NCBI RefSeq assembly: GCF_030697375.1
Contig: NZ_JAUYQD010000018.1
Span: 62,001-126,000 of the forward strand
Direction: 5' to 3'
DNA from: Rhodoferax sp.
GTDB lineage: Bacteria > Pseudomonadota > Gammaproteobacteria > Burkholderiales > Burkholderiaceae_C
DNA: 64,000 nt
Each line of letters begins with the position of its first letter. The first letter of the stretch is position 1. The notes under the pieces are model-generated. The model saw only the letters and a program-made list of their open reading frames with translations, was not told the origin of the DNA and did no database searches. This document shows, piece after piece, positions 25,349 to 33,684 of this stretch. A program made the translations under genes and the position numbers.

Positions 25349-27343
25349 GTGAACGCCCTTCTTTCCCCCTCCCCCCGCCGCCCCATCCGAGAACTTCCCG
25401 ACGAGCTGATCAGCCAGATTGCGGCTGGCGAGGTGGTGGAACGCCCCGCCTCCGTGGTGCGGGAACTGGTGGACAACGCCCTGGACGCCGGGGCCACCCA
25501 GGTCACGGTGCGCTTGCTGGCCGGTGGGGTGCGGCTGATTTCCGTGGAGGACGACGGCATGGGCATCTTGCGTGAAGAGCTGCCCATTGCCTTCAAGCGC
25601 CACGCCACCAGCAAGATCGGCAACCTCGCTGACCTGGAGTCGGTCGCCACCATGGGTTTTCGGGGTGAAGCGCTGGCCGCTATCAACTCCATAGCTGATT
25701 GCGCAATACTGTCAAGGGCTAGCGGCCATTCCGATGCTTTTTTATTGGATGGACGCACCGGTGAACTGCGGCCCGTGGGGCGCAGCGCCGGGACCACGGT
25801 GGAAGTGAAGGAGCTGTTTTTCAGCACCCCGGCCCGGCGCAAATTCCTCAAAACCGACGCCACCGAACTGGCCCACTGCGTGGAAGCCGTGCGCCGCCAC
25901 GCACTGGCCCGGGCGGACGTGGGTTTTGCCATCTGGTCCGACGGCAAGCTGGTGGAGCAGTGGCGCCGCTGCGATCACCCAGGCGACCCCAAGGCCGCCC
26001 TGGACCAGCGTTTGCGCGATGTGCTGGGCAGCGACTTTGTCGAGCGCTCGGTGTGGGTGGACTACCGCACCAAAAGCCAAAGCCACCTGGAAAACGCCCC
26101 CACCGTGCGCGTCTGGGGCCGCGCCGGCATTCCCGACGCCGCGCGTTCGCGTGCCGACCAGCAGTTTTGTTATGTGAACGGCCGTTTTGTGCGCGACAAG
26201 GTGCTCACCCACGCCGGGCGCAGCGCTTACGAAGACGTGCTGCACGGCCACCGCCAGCCGGTGTACGCGCTGTACATCGAGATCGACCCGGCGCGGGTAG
26301 ATGTCAACGTGCACCCCACCAAGATCGAGGTGCGCTTTCGCGACAGCCGCGAAGTGCACCAGGCGGTGCGCCACGGCGTGGAAGACGCCTTGGCAGCGCC
26401 CCGGGCTGCCGCCACCGCCGCCGCCGCGCCCTTGCTGCCGGGCGTGGCGGAAGGCGCGCCACAGGACGCCGCGCAGGGTGCCTCAGCCCCCATTTATGCA
26501 TCAAATAGGCCTGTAGCCCCCATGTACAGTGCGCAACCAGCTATCAATTTCAGAGCAGATGACGAGGGCCATGGCCACCGGGTGAGCGACCTGGGTGCGT
26601 TGTGGCAAAAGGCGCCTGCGGTGCCAGCCCCCCTCGCCCCCAGCGCAGGGCCCGGGCTGTCTCTGCCTAGCACCCAGCCCCCGCTGGCGGACCCGGCCCC
26701 GCCGCTGCCCCCGGGCGACTGGCCACTGGGGCGGGCCCTGGCGCAGTTGCAAGGCATCTACATCCTGGCGGAAAACACCCAGGGCCTGGTGATTGTGGAC
26801 ATGCATGCCGCGCACGAACGCATCGTCTACGAGCGGCTCAAGAAACAAATGGCTGCGCAGACCAACGCCGATGGCAGCGTCGGCCCGGGCGCCGTTCTGC
26901 CTGGATTGGCCAGCCAGCCGCTGCTGATACCGGCCACCTTTGCGGCCACGCCCGCCGAAGTCGCCACGGCCGAAGCGCACGCCGAGACACTGCACACGCT
27001 GGGCCTGGAGATTTCCCCGTTTTCTCCCAAGACGCTGGCGGTGCGCGCCGTGCCCACCACCCTGGCCCAGGGCGATCCGGTGGAGCTGGCCCGCAGCGTG
27101 TTGGCCGAGCTGGGCCAGCACGAGGCCAGCACCGTGATCCAGCGCGCCCAGAACGAGCTGCTGGGCACCATGGCCTGCCACGGCGCGGTGCGCGCCAACC
27201 GGCGTTTGACCATCGAGGAAATGAACGCCCTGCTGCGCCAGATGGAGACCACCGAACGCTCCGACCAGTGCAACCATGGCCGCCCCACCTGGCGCCAGCT
27301 CAAGCTCAGCGAGCTGGATGCCTTGTTTTTACGGGGACGCTAA
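25349..27343 (+). CDS. mutL: DNA mismatch repair protein MutL
   Basis: A 664-residue MutL starting at GTG 25349. The GHKL ATPase domain shows ELVDNALDAGAT (about 40-52), EDDGMGIL, GFRGEALAAI and FSTPARRKFLK. A low-complexity Ala/Pro linker spans about 345-450, and the C-terminal dimerisation domain follows. That domain has DMHAAHERIVYE (a DQHAx2Ex4E-type endonuclease motif with Met for Gln), TMACHGAVRANR and QCNHGRPT, as in MutL proteins of bacteria lacking MutH. It couples MutS recognition to strand nicking. Two copies of the interspersed repeat lie in the gene: 25679-25742, right after the conserved GEALAAI, and 26495-26556, in the linker. Confidence 0.95.
   Translation: MNALLSPSPRRPIRELPDELISQIAAGEVVERPASVVRELVDNALDAGATQVTVRLLAGGVRLISVEDDGMGILREELPIAFKRHATSKIGNLADLESVATMGFRGEALAAINSIADCAILSRASGHSDAFLLDGRTGELRPVGRSAGTTVEVKELFFSTPARRKFLKTDATELAHCVEAVRRHALARADVGFAIWSDGKLVEQWRRCDHPGDPKAALDQRLRDVLGSDFVERSVWVDYRTKSQSHLENAPTVRVWGRAGIPDAARSRADQQFCYVNGRFVRDKVLTHAGRSAYEDVLHGHRQPVYALYIEIDPARVDVNVHPTKIEVRFRDSREVHQAVRHGVEDALAAPRAAATAAAAPLLPGVAEGAPQDAAQGASAPIYASNRPVAPMYSAQPAINFRADDEGHGHRVSDLGALWQKAPAVPAPLAPSAGPGLSLPSTQPPLADPAPPLPPGDWPLGRALAQLQGIYILAENTQGLVIVDMHAAHERIVYERLKKQMAAQTNADGSVGPGAVLPGLASQPLLIPATFAATPAEVATAEAHAETLHTLGLEISPFSPKTLAVRAVPTTLAQGDPVELARSVLAELGQHEASTVIQRAQNELLGTMACHGAVRANRRLTIEEMNALLRQMETTERSDQCNHGRPTWRQLKLSELDALFLRGR
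25679..25742 (+). repeat. Short interspersed repeat, copy 3 (inside mutL ATPase domain)
   Basis: GCTATCAACTCCATAGCTG, TTGCGCAATA and GGGCTAGCGGCC in the family order and spacing. It encodes INSIADCAILSRASGHSDAF, a region that aligns without a large insertion to other MutL proteins as I remember them. It may therefore be a replacement rather than a simple insertion, or a partly chance match. Confidence 0.55.
26495..26556 (-). repeat. Short interspersed repeat, copy 4 (inside mutL linker)
   Basis: On the minus strand it reads ATTGATAGCTGGTTGCGCA, then GGGGGCTACAGGCCTATTTG, one of the best-preserved copies. It lies in the variable linker of MutL and is read as SNRPVAPMYSAQPAINF. Confidence 0.8.
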
Positions 27344-27364
27344 CGCCGCCAATTCGACCCGAAA

Positions 27365-29185
27365 TCATGTGCGCTGCACCAGGGGCGCAACCCGGGGCAA
27401 GTGCACGTCAACCCGGGTTCCCACCCCCAACTCGGAGTGTATTTGGAGCGAACCACCCAGGGTTTTTCGGACCAGGTTTTCCATGATCCCCATGCCCAGC
27501 CCCGTACCACCCTGCCCCTTCTTGGTGCTGAAAAAGGGTTCAAACAGGTGTTGGAGGTTGTCGTCTGAGATACCCACACCATTGTCCTCACAGCACAGCA
27601 GCACGGAGTCGCCATCGGTGCTTGCACTGAAGGTCAGCACCCCATCGCTGCGCCCCTCAAAGGCATGCAAATAGGCGTTGTTGGTCAGGTTGATGATGAC
27701 CTGACCCAGTGGCCCGGGCAGGCTGTCCATGGTGATGCCCTCTGGAATGTCCAGAACAATGCGGTGCGGATGCCGCTTCAGGCTGGGCGCCAGGGTATCG
27801 AGGATTTCTTTGACCACAATCGCCAGGTCAAAGGAGCGGCGCTGTTCACTCGCTTGGTCATTGGCCACCTGTTTGAATTTACTCAGCAGGTCTGCGGCCC
27901 GTTGCAGGTTGCGCAGCAGCAAATCATTGCCGGAGCGCACAGCGTCTGCAAAGGTGTTGAGGTCCGAGCGTTTGAGTTGGTTGCTGTCTACCGCCTTCTG
28001 GAACTCATCGCTTTCACACACCAGGGTGCTGGCAACCATCAGGCTGTTGCCCAAAGGCGTGCTGAGTTCGTGGGTGACACTGGCGATCAAGGTGTTGAGC
28101 GCGGCCCGCGTCTCACTGCGGGCCAATTCCTCTTGGGAGCGTTGCAAGGTGTCCAAGGCGGCATGAAGCTCCTGCGTGCGCAGCTCGACCCGCTTCTCCA
28201 ATGTGGCGTTGAGTTCTTTGATGTGCTCTTCGGCGGCAACCTCTTCGGTCACGTCAATCAAGAGCGCAAACAGCCCGGTCACCCGCGCCTCGTGGTACTC
28301 CGGCTCCAGTGCAACGTCGAAGATACGCGCCTCCCCCGTCACGGGGTTGCAGTTGATACGGCGGTACTCGGCCCGCGCACCCGCCAGGCATTGGTTCCAA
28401 TGCGGCATCATGAGGTCCAGGGCAGGCTGGGGCATGTACTCCGCAATGTGCTGCCCCACCAGTTGTTCGGCTTGCGCACCAAACAGCGCGGCATAACGCT
28501 GGTTGCCAAAACGCAGGCGTGAGTTGGAATCAAACGAAGCCAGTCCGGCGGAAACATGGCTCATGATCATTTGCAAATCACGTTCACGCTGTGCCAGCGT
28601 CATGTTTTGCTGCGCCATTTGTTGCGCCAAAGTGTAGGCCTGGTCCCGCTTTTGGGACAGACTGCGGTAGGCCACCGCCGTGAGAAAGCTGATCGCCGCC
28701 AGCGTACTGACCAAGGTGAGCGTGACAAACACCACCCCCGCCCGCGGGGAGGGATGGTAAAAGCTCTGAAACTCCAATACCCCCAAGACCATCACCATGG
28801 CAATGGTGGAGCCCGCGATTCCCATCAGCCACCGGGTTCCCAGCAGCCATCCGGTCAACACGATCAAGAATGGATAAATCAGCATATTGGCACTGTGCAC
28901 ACCCGCAAACAGAATGGTGATCGCCGAGGTGGCGCCCCACAAACCAACGATTAGCACGCTGACCCCGCGCTGCACGGAATGCTTCAACTGGAAATAACTC
29001 AGCCCAATCACCCCCAGGAAGACCGGGAAGAAGGCTGCGCGTGACAGGGAATAGGTGTCGCTGGCCACCAATCCCATGAACGACAGCACGCTGAGCAGCA
29101 ACACCGTCAGAAGCACTCCATGCAACAAACGCCGGAACCTGGCGTTGTCATCCGGCGCGACGGTGATGCTGTGGGAGTGTGACAT
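27365..29185 (-). CDS. Membrane sensor histidine kinase with PAS domain
   Basis: A 606-residue kinase. The N-terminal ~180 residues hold about six transmembrane helices (LLHGVLLTVLLLSVLSFMGLV, YPFLIVLTGWLLG and others). A PAS domain follows (about 205-320), then a coiled coil, the H-box SVTHELSTPLGNSLMVAST, a linker with NDQASEQRRSFDL, and a HATPase domain (INLTNNAYLHAFEG, EDNGVGISDDN, FEPFFSTKKGQGGTGLGMGI). The layout and kinase core match the kinase at 33685-35565, and the core also matches the one at 16699; all three look paralogous. No response regulator is adjacent. The signal is unknown, perhaps sensed within the membrane. Confidence 0.88.
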   Translation of the reverse strand: MSHSHSITVAPDDNARFRRLLHGVLLTVLLLSVLSFMGLVASDTYSLSRAAFFPVFLGVIGLSYFQLKHSVQRGVSVLIVGLWGATSAITILFAGVHSANMLIYPFLIVLTGWLLGTRWLMGIAGSTIAMVMVLGVLEFQSFYHPSPRAGVVFVTLTLVSTLAAISFLTAVAYRSLSQKRDQAYTLAQQMAQQNMTLAQRERDLQMIMSHVSAGLASFDSNSRLRFGNQRYAALFGAQAEQLVGQHIAEYMPQPALDLMMPHWNQCLAGARAEYRRINCNPVTGEARIFDVALEPEYHEARVTGLFALLIDVTEEVAAEEHIKELNATLEKRVELRTQELHAALDTLQRSQEELARSETRAALNTLIASVTHELSTPLGNSLMVASTLVCESDEFQKAVDSNQLKRSDLNTFADAVRSGNDLLLRNLQRAADLLSKFKQVANDQASEQRRSFDLAIVVKEILDTLAPSLKRHPHRIVLDIPEGITMDSLPGPLGQVIINLTNNAYLHAFEGRSDGVLTFSASTDGDSVLLCCEDNGVGISDDNLQHLFEPFFSTKKGQGGTGLGMGIMENLVRKTLGGSLQIHSELGVGTRVDVHLPRVAPLVQRT

Positions 29186-29241
29186 TGGCGCAAATCTTAC
29201 GCCTTCGGCACCGATACGAACAGAGGGCGAAACCCGGAAAT

Positions 29242-29637
29242 CTACGCGTCGATGCGCGCGCGCAAGGCCTTGGTTTCGGAGCGCTGTGTCTTGGCCACAC
29301 GCTGCCTTTGTTTGGAGCCATAGCTCGGTTTGGTGGCCCTGCGCGCCTTGGGCAACACCGCTACGCTGTTGACGATTTCATGCAGACGCAACAAGGCGTC
29401 CACCCGGTTCATCTCTTGCGTGCGGTGCTGCTGCGCCTTGAGCACCAGCACACCGGCCTTGGTGATGCGGCTGTCGTGCAGCGCCAGCAAGCGCTCCTTC
29501 ACGTCCTCGGGCAGGGAGGATGCCGGAATGTCAAAGCGCAGGTGAATCGCGCTGGAGACCTTGTTGACGTTTTGCCCACCCGCGCCCTGTGCGCGGATGG
29601 CCGTAGTCTCGACCTCGTCTTCCTTAATTTGCAGCAT
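29242..29637 (-). CDS. arfB: Alternative ribosome-rescue peptidyl-tRNA hydrolase ArfB
   Basis: A 131-residue release-factor-like protein. The catalytic GGQ motif is in IRAQGAGGQNVNKVSSAIHLRF, where Gln positions the water for peptidyl-tRNA hydrolysis. The C-terminal basic tail (KPSYGSKQRQRVAKTQRSETKALRAR) is the part of ArfB/YaeJ that enters the empty mRNA channel of stalled ribosomes. There is no codon-recognition domain, which distinguishes it from RF1/RF2. The ATG at 29637 overlaps the end of trhP by 14 bp, indicating one transcript. Confidence 0.93.
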   Translation of the reverse strand: MLQIKEDEVETTAIRAQGAGGQNVNKVSSAIHLRFDIPASSLPEDVKERLLALHDSRITKAGVLVLKAQQHRTQEMNRVDALLRLHEIVNSVAVLPKARRATKPSYGSKQRQRVAKTQRSETKALRARIDA

Positions 29638-30976
29638 CGGGTTCCGTCACATGGTCGGCCACATAGCGCGCGACAAATGCGCCTACGGCACTCTGCGGCA
29701 ATGGCAACCACACGGTGTGGCCGCTGCCCGGTGCCACGTCCATGGCCTGCGCTTCGGCGTTTTCCATGCGGGTGAGCTGCACATCGTGGTTGCCTTTGGG
29801 ATGGATGATTTCCAGCCAGTCGCCCACGGCAAATTTGTTGCGGACATTCACCTCGGCCAGGCCGCGCGCGGCGTCAAACGCACGCACATCGCCAACATAC
29901 AGGCTGCGGCCGGACTCCGAATATCCGCGCAGGTAGTTTTGCGTGGCCTCTGGCGTATGGCGTTGGAAAAAGCCCGAGGTGTAACCCCGGTTGGCCAGGC
30001 CCTCCAACTGCCCCAGCAGGGCCGGGTCCAGCGCGCGCCCGGCCACGGCATCGTCGATGGCCTGGCGGTAGACCTGCGCTGTGCGCGCCACGTAGTAGGG
30101 GCTTTTGGTGCGGCCCTCGATCTTGAGCGAGTCCACACCGATTTCCACCAGGCGCTGCACATGCTCGATGGCGCGCAGGTCCTTGGAGTTCATCACGTAG
30201 GTGCCATGCTCGTCTTCTTCGATAGGCATGTAGCTGCCGGGGCGCTGGCTTTCTTCGATCACGTAGACCTCAGAGCGCTCGGTTCCGCGCGCATTGTCGC
30301 GCTCCCGCTCGGCCGCCGCCTGCGGTGCCAGGATGTCGCCCGAGGCGTCCACCACACCGGGTTGGGTCTTGTAATCCCAGCGGCAGGAGTTGGTGCAACT
30401 GCCTTGGTTGGCGTCGCGGTGGTTGAAATAACCCGACAGCAGACAGCGGCCCGAATAGGCAATACACAGCGCGCCATGCACAAACACTTCCAGCTCGGTG
30501 TCGGGGCACTCTTGGCGAATCTGTGCCACCTGGTCCAGCGACAGTTCGCGCGACAAAATGACACGGCGCACGCCCACACTTTTCCAAAATTTTACGGCGG
30601 CGGAATTCACCGTGTTGGCCTGCACCGAGAGATGGATTTCCATCTCAGGCCAGGTTTCGCGCACCATCATGATCAGGCCGGGGTCGGACATGATCATGGC
30701 ATCGGGCTTCAAGTCGATCACCGGCGTCATGTTTTGCACGTAGCTCTTGATCTTGTTGTCGTGCGGAAAGATGTTGGACACCAGAAAGAACCTGTGGCCC
30801 AGGGCATGGGCCTGGTCAATGCCTTGCTTGAGGATGTCCAGGTTGCCAAAGTCGTTGTTGCGCACCCGCAGCGAATAACGCGGCTGGCCTGCATACACGG
30901 CGGTTGCGCCAAAGGCAAAGGCCGTTTCCAGCATGGTCAGGGAGCCCGCCGGGGCGAGAAGTTCAGGTGTTTTCAA
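29624..30976 (-). CDS. trhP: tRNA uridine-34 hydroxylase TrhP (peptidase U32 family)
   Basis: A 450-residue U32-family protein very close to E. coli YegQ/TrhP along its length: KTPELLAPAGSL, GATAVYAGQPRYSLRVRNNDF, EIHLSVQANTVN, VRRVILSRELSLDQVAQIR, HGALCIAYSGRCLLSGYFNHRDANQG, and the cysteines in GSCTNSCRWDY. TrhP hydroxylates uridine-34 of certain tRNAs in a prephenate-dependent way, on the path to cmo5U/mcmo5U. The TTG at 30976 is chosen because GGAG sits seven bases upstream and the protein then starts exactly at the family N-terminus. The iron-sulfur or metal cysteines are present. Cotranscribed with arfB. Confidence 0.9.
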   Translation of the reverse strand: MKTPELLAPAGSLTMLETAFAFGATAVYAGQPRYSLRVRNNDFGNLDILKQGIDQAHALGHRFFLVSNIFPHDNKIKSYVQNMTPVIDLKPDAMIMSDPGLIMMVRETWPEMEIHLSVQANTVNSAAVKFWKSVGVRRVILSRELSLDQVAQIRQECPDTELEVFVHGALCIAYSGRCLLSGYFNHRDANQGSCTNSCRWDYKTQPGVVDASGDILAPQAAAERERDNARGTERSEVYVIEESQRPGSYMPIEEDEHGTYVMNSKDLRAIEHVQRLVEIGVDSLKIEGRTKSPYYVARTAQVYRQAIDDAVAGRALDPALLGQLEGLANRGYTSGFFQRHTPEATQNYLRGYSESGRSLYVGDVRAFDAARGLAEVNVRNKFAVGDWLEIIHPKGNHDVQLTRMENAEAQAMDVAPGSGHTVWLPLPQSAVGAFVARYVADHVTEPDAAN

Positions 30977-31216
30977 GGTCGTGCTCCGCCCCAATTTGCA
31001 GGCATGACGCCGGGGCCTTCAATGTCAATCAAGTTTCAAAAAATGCGGGAAAGCCCGGTATCGTACTGCGGATAGCCAGAAATGGACTTCAACCGAATCC
31101 AGCACACGCCATCCCATTTCGACAGTTGCATTGACAAATGTCGCTTAGGCGGGAACTTTCAACAGCAACAATTCTTCCAACGGTACGCTTAATGTGCAAG
31201 GTGAAGGAGGTAGATC

Positions 31217-31423
31217 ATGAACGTTTGGACAAAATCGGCAATGGTCCTGCTAGGTTTGGCGGTCTTGGGCGGGTGCGCAGGCATGACCACCCAAGAGCGC
31301 AACGCCGCTATCGGCGCTGGCGCGGGTGCGGTCGCGGGGTCGGTCCTCAGTGGCGGCAGCACCGGCGGCACGGTGGGTGGAGCGGTCGTTGGTGGCGTGA
31401 TAGGAAGTCAGGTCAAAAAATAG
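31217..31423 (+). CDS. Small glycine-zipper lipoprotein (OsmB-like)
   Basis: A 68-residue lipoprotein with a perfect AGGAGGT ribosome binding site six bases before ATG 31217. The signal peptide ends in a lipobox, LAVLGGC (Cys about residue 20). The mature part is a glycine zipper: NAAIGAGAGAVAGSVLSGGSTGGTVGGAVVGGVIGSQ. Such proteins resemble OsmB and the 2TM glycine-zipper group and insert in the envelope; the function is poorly defined and often stress related. The strong ribosome binding site suggests abundant expression. Confidence 0.88.
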   Translation: MNVWTKSAMVLLGLAVLGGCAGMTTQERNAAIGAGAGAVAGSVLSGGSTGGTVGGAVVGGVIGSQVKK

Positions 31424-31496
31424 GGCGCGTGTGCAAGGGGGGGGTACGTGAAGCGTGGCAAGCACGTAGGTTCGCAATGCGGTGAGCCGCTGCGCA

Positions 31497-32078
31497 TCAG
31501 TGGTGTTTCGTGGCGTCGGCTTTGCATTGCGAGTGCACAAAATCAACAAAACCATGCATGAACTGCTGCAATTGGGTTTTGATTTTCTCGTCAAGCAATT
31601 CACCGTGTTCGTCGAACATGTTGCCAGCACGGGACACCAAGAGGCGCCCCGTAAACCAGGGTTGCGTGCCCAGCACACGTAACACAGGAAGCCAGCTGTC
31701 TTGCGCCAAGATGGTGCCGAAGTTGCTGGGCGAAGCACCAATAACCGCCACAGGGCGGTTGCCGAATACCCGTGGAATATCGCTCGGTGGCCGAGACAGC
31801 CAGTCAATCGCATTCTTGAACACCCCGGGCATTGCATTGTTGTACTCTGGCGTAGCCAGCAGCAGCCCATCTGCAGCGGCGATCCTGTCTTTCAGCGCAG
31901 CCACGACAGGCGGAATACCTTGTTTGGCTTCTATATCACCGTCATACAAAGGGATGCCTTTGATGTCAGCCGTATCCAGGCGGCTGCCCTGCGGCATCAA
32001 CGTAACGGCTGCGCGCAACAGTGCGGCATTGAACGAACCGACGCGCAGACTCCCCGCCATTCCAATGAGTGTTGCCAT
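31497..32078 (-). CDS. NADPH-dependent FMN reductase family protein
   Basis: A 193-residue flavodoxin-fold reductase. The FMN phosphate loop is GSLRVGSFNAALLRA near the N-terminus, and the second flavin-binding segment is TPEYNNAMPGVFKNAIDWLSRPP, typical of ChrR/YieF-like quinone and azo reductases. It transfers electrons from NAD(P)H via FMN to quinones, azo dyes or metals. The substrate is not predictable. It is transcribed toward the lipoprotein gene and separated from the porin gene by a 522-bp region. Confidence 0.88.
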   Translation of the reverse strand: MATLIGMAGSLRVGSFNAALLRAAVTLMPQGSRLDTADIKGIPLYDGDIEAKQGIPPVVAALKDRIAAADGLLLATPEYNNAMPGVFKNAIDWLSRPPSDIPRVFGNRPVAVIGASPSNFGTILAQDSWLPVLRVLGTQPWFTGRLLVSRAGNMFDEHGELLDEKIKTQLQQFMHGFVDFVHSQCKADATKHH

Positions 32079-32600
32079 GGGAACCTTTCAATCAGTGGGG
32101 CTGCGCACTTGAACCAGCACCGTAGATCCGTCAAAAAAACCGAACAGGCGTTGAACTCGATTCCGAGGGGTTCTTGCGCATGCCAGACACCAATCTACTG
32201 GTGAATATTTCAGGCAGATTGAGAAATCTCAACGGCCATAAAGGCGCTTGAGCGACGGATTTTTTCCAAAATTGCGTCTTACACCAGACTTTCAACGCGG
32301 TGACACGCATGTTTTGTGGTGTAACTCCAACTCAATTTTGAGCCATTTACATGAAATTTACGTGGAATTTACAAAATCGCTTTTGTCAATTTTGCATTGA
32401 AATTCGGGGCCTCTCCAAAGGGAAGCGAGGTCTACGTGCAGTGTTGTCTACGGGACGTAACCCAGCTTAGTGCTTTCCCTACGTTCCGACCAAATTAACG
32501 GCACCGTCTTAACAATAGAGGCGTTCTTGCAAGAGCACACAACAGCTGCGGTGGAGCATTCGGCCCCCGCATTCCACGCTTCACTAACCGTAAAGATTGT
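32079..32600. other. 522-bp regulatory region between FMN reductase and porin genes
   Basis: No convincing gene. It should carry both divergent promoters. Three head-to-tail 11-bp units stand out (32346-32378), described separately. From about 32400 to the porin start there is a stretch of about 200 bp with no feature I can name. It could be a long leader of the porin mRNA, where small RNAs commonly act. Confidence 0.5.
32346..32378. promoter_or_regulatory. Three 11-bp direct repeats upstream of porin gene
   Basis: TTTACATGAAA, TTTACGTGGAA and TTTACAAAATC are contiguous at 32346, 32357 and 32368, an exact 11-bp period. Head-to-tail sites with one-helical-turn spacing are the binding mode of OmpR/PhoB-family response regulators, which commonly control porins. 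The regulator is inferred. Confidence 0.55.
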
Positions 32601-33587
32601 ATGAATCAAACCATCAAATTCGTCGCACGTGCTACCGCCGTAGCCGCGGCCCTCTCGATCGCCGGCACCGCATTCGCGGCTCCCGTGGTGGATGCCAACA
32701 TCGAACTGGACAACACCAGCCGCGAAGGCACAGCGGTTGCCGCTGCGGACCGGGGACTGACCCAATCGGGCCGCGTGGAGCTGAACGTTTCCAACAAGGT
32801 CGGCGAAGACATGTTTGTCGCGGGCAAAGCCAGCTTCTTATCCAAAAAGGACGGCACTGTGGCCACCGACGACATGTGGGTCCAACTGGGCTCTGCCACT
32901 GGCGACGTGAAACTGGGCCGTTTTGAAGCGGCTGACCTGTTCCCCTTGGCCGGTGACACCTTGGTCAACCATGCTGACGCTGACGCTAACGCTGCCACGA
33001 GCACCCCCACTATTTACGCTGCCAACAAGTTGCGTGGCCGCCAGGGTGGCGACGTGTTCCATGCCGCTGGCACCCTCAACTTAGGTAGCGGCTTCGCTTT
33101 CGAGTTGGGCGCCATCCAGACCACCACCACCACCCTGATCACGTCCGGTGCACGCGGATGGCGCCCGGTGGTTTCCTACGCTTCCGGCCCCCTGGCAGTG
33201 AAGCTGGGCATGGAATCTGGCGAATACAACTCCGGCAACAAAATCAGCGGCTTTGGTCTGACCGCCAGCTATGACTTCGGCAGCTTCAAGCTCACCGGCA
33301 ACGTCGCGCAGGGCAAACAAGACGCAGCCGCCAATGAAACCACCAAATCCTACGCTCTAAGCGCCGCCATGGGTGGATTGGGTGTGGGATATGCATCTGG
33401 CGTGAACGACCTGACCGGTGGTGACATCCGTGTTAACACCACCTACGTGTCCTACAAAATGCCTTTGTTTGGCATTACAGGTGCATCTGTCACGCCAGCC
33501 TTGTCCAGCTCCACAGCCAAAGACAGCGTAGCAGGCACCAGCCTCCAAGAAACCGCCTTCCGCGTGCGTCTGAACTACGCTTTCTAA
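32601..33587 (+). CDS. Gram-negative general porin (Burkholderiales type)
   Basis: A 328-residue outer-membrane porin. It has a signal peptide (KFVARATAVAAALSIAGTAFA, cleaved before APVVDA), alternating beta strands ending in aromatic residues, FEAADLF and VKLGRFE segments typical of Neisseria/Burkholderiales trimeric porins, and a C-terminal RVRLNYAF ending in Phe, the signal recognised by the BAM machinery. It forms a diffusion channel; the N-terminal third is somewhat divergent. Translation begins at ATG 32601. A strong terminator follows the gene, and the long upstream region suggests complex regulation. Confidence 0.88.
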   Translation: MNQTIKFVARATAVAAALSIAGTAFAAPVVDANIELDNTSREGTAVAAADRGLTQSGRVELNVSNKVGEDMFVAGKASFLSKKDGTVATDDMWVQLGSATGDVKLGRFEAADLFPLAGDTLVNHADADANAATSTPTIYAANKLRGRQGGDVFHAAGTLNLGSGFAFELGAIQTTTTTLITSGARGWRPVVSYASGPLAVKLGMESGEYNSGNKISGFGLTASYDFGSFKLTGNVAQGKQDAAANETTKSYALSAAMGGLGVGYASGVNDLTGGDIRVNTTYVSYKMPLFGITGASVTPALSSSTAKDSVAGTSLQETAFRVRLNYAF

Positions 33588-33630
33588 ACCGGTTTTCGTG
33601 TAATTTTTTTCATCCAAGGTCGAACTTTTA

Positions 33631-33658
33631 GGGTGCTCGCAAGAGCACCCTTTTTTTT
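33631..33658 (+). terminator. Rho-independent terminator of the porin gene
   Basis: GGGTGCTC-GCAA-GAGCACCC followed by eight T residues. This is a strong intrinsic terminator 44 bp after the porin stop. Confidence 0.92.
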
Positions 33659-33684
33659 GCCTGAACGGCAAGAACCCGAATGCT

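Noticed and set aside
29561..31075. Plus-strand frame opposite trhP
   Set aside because: Shadow of a highly conserved gene; no domain.
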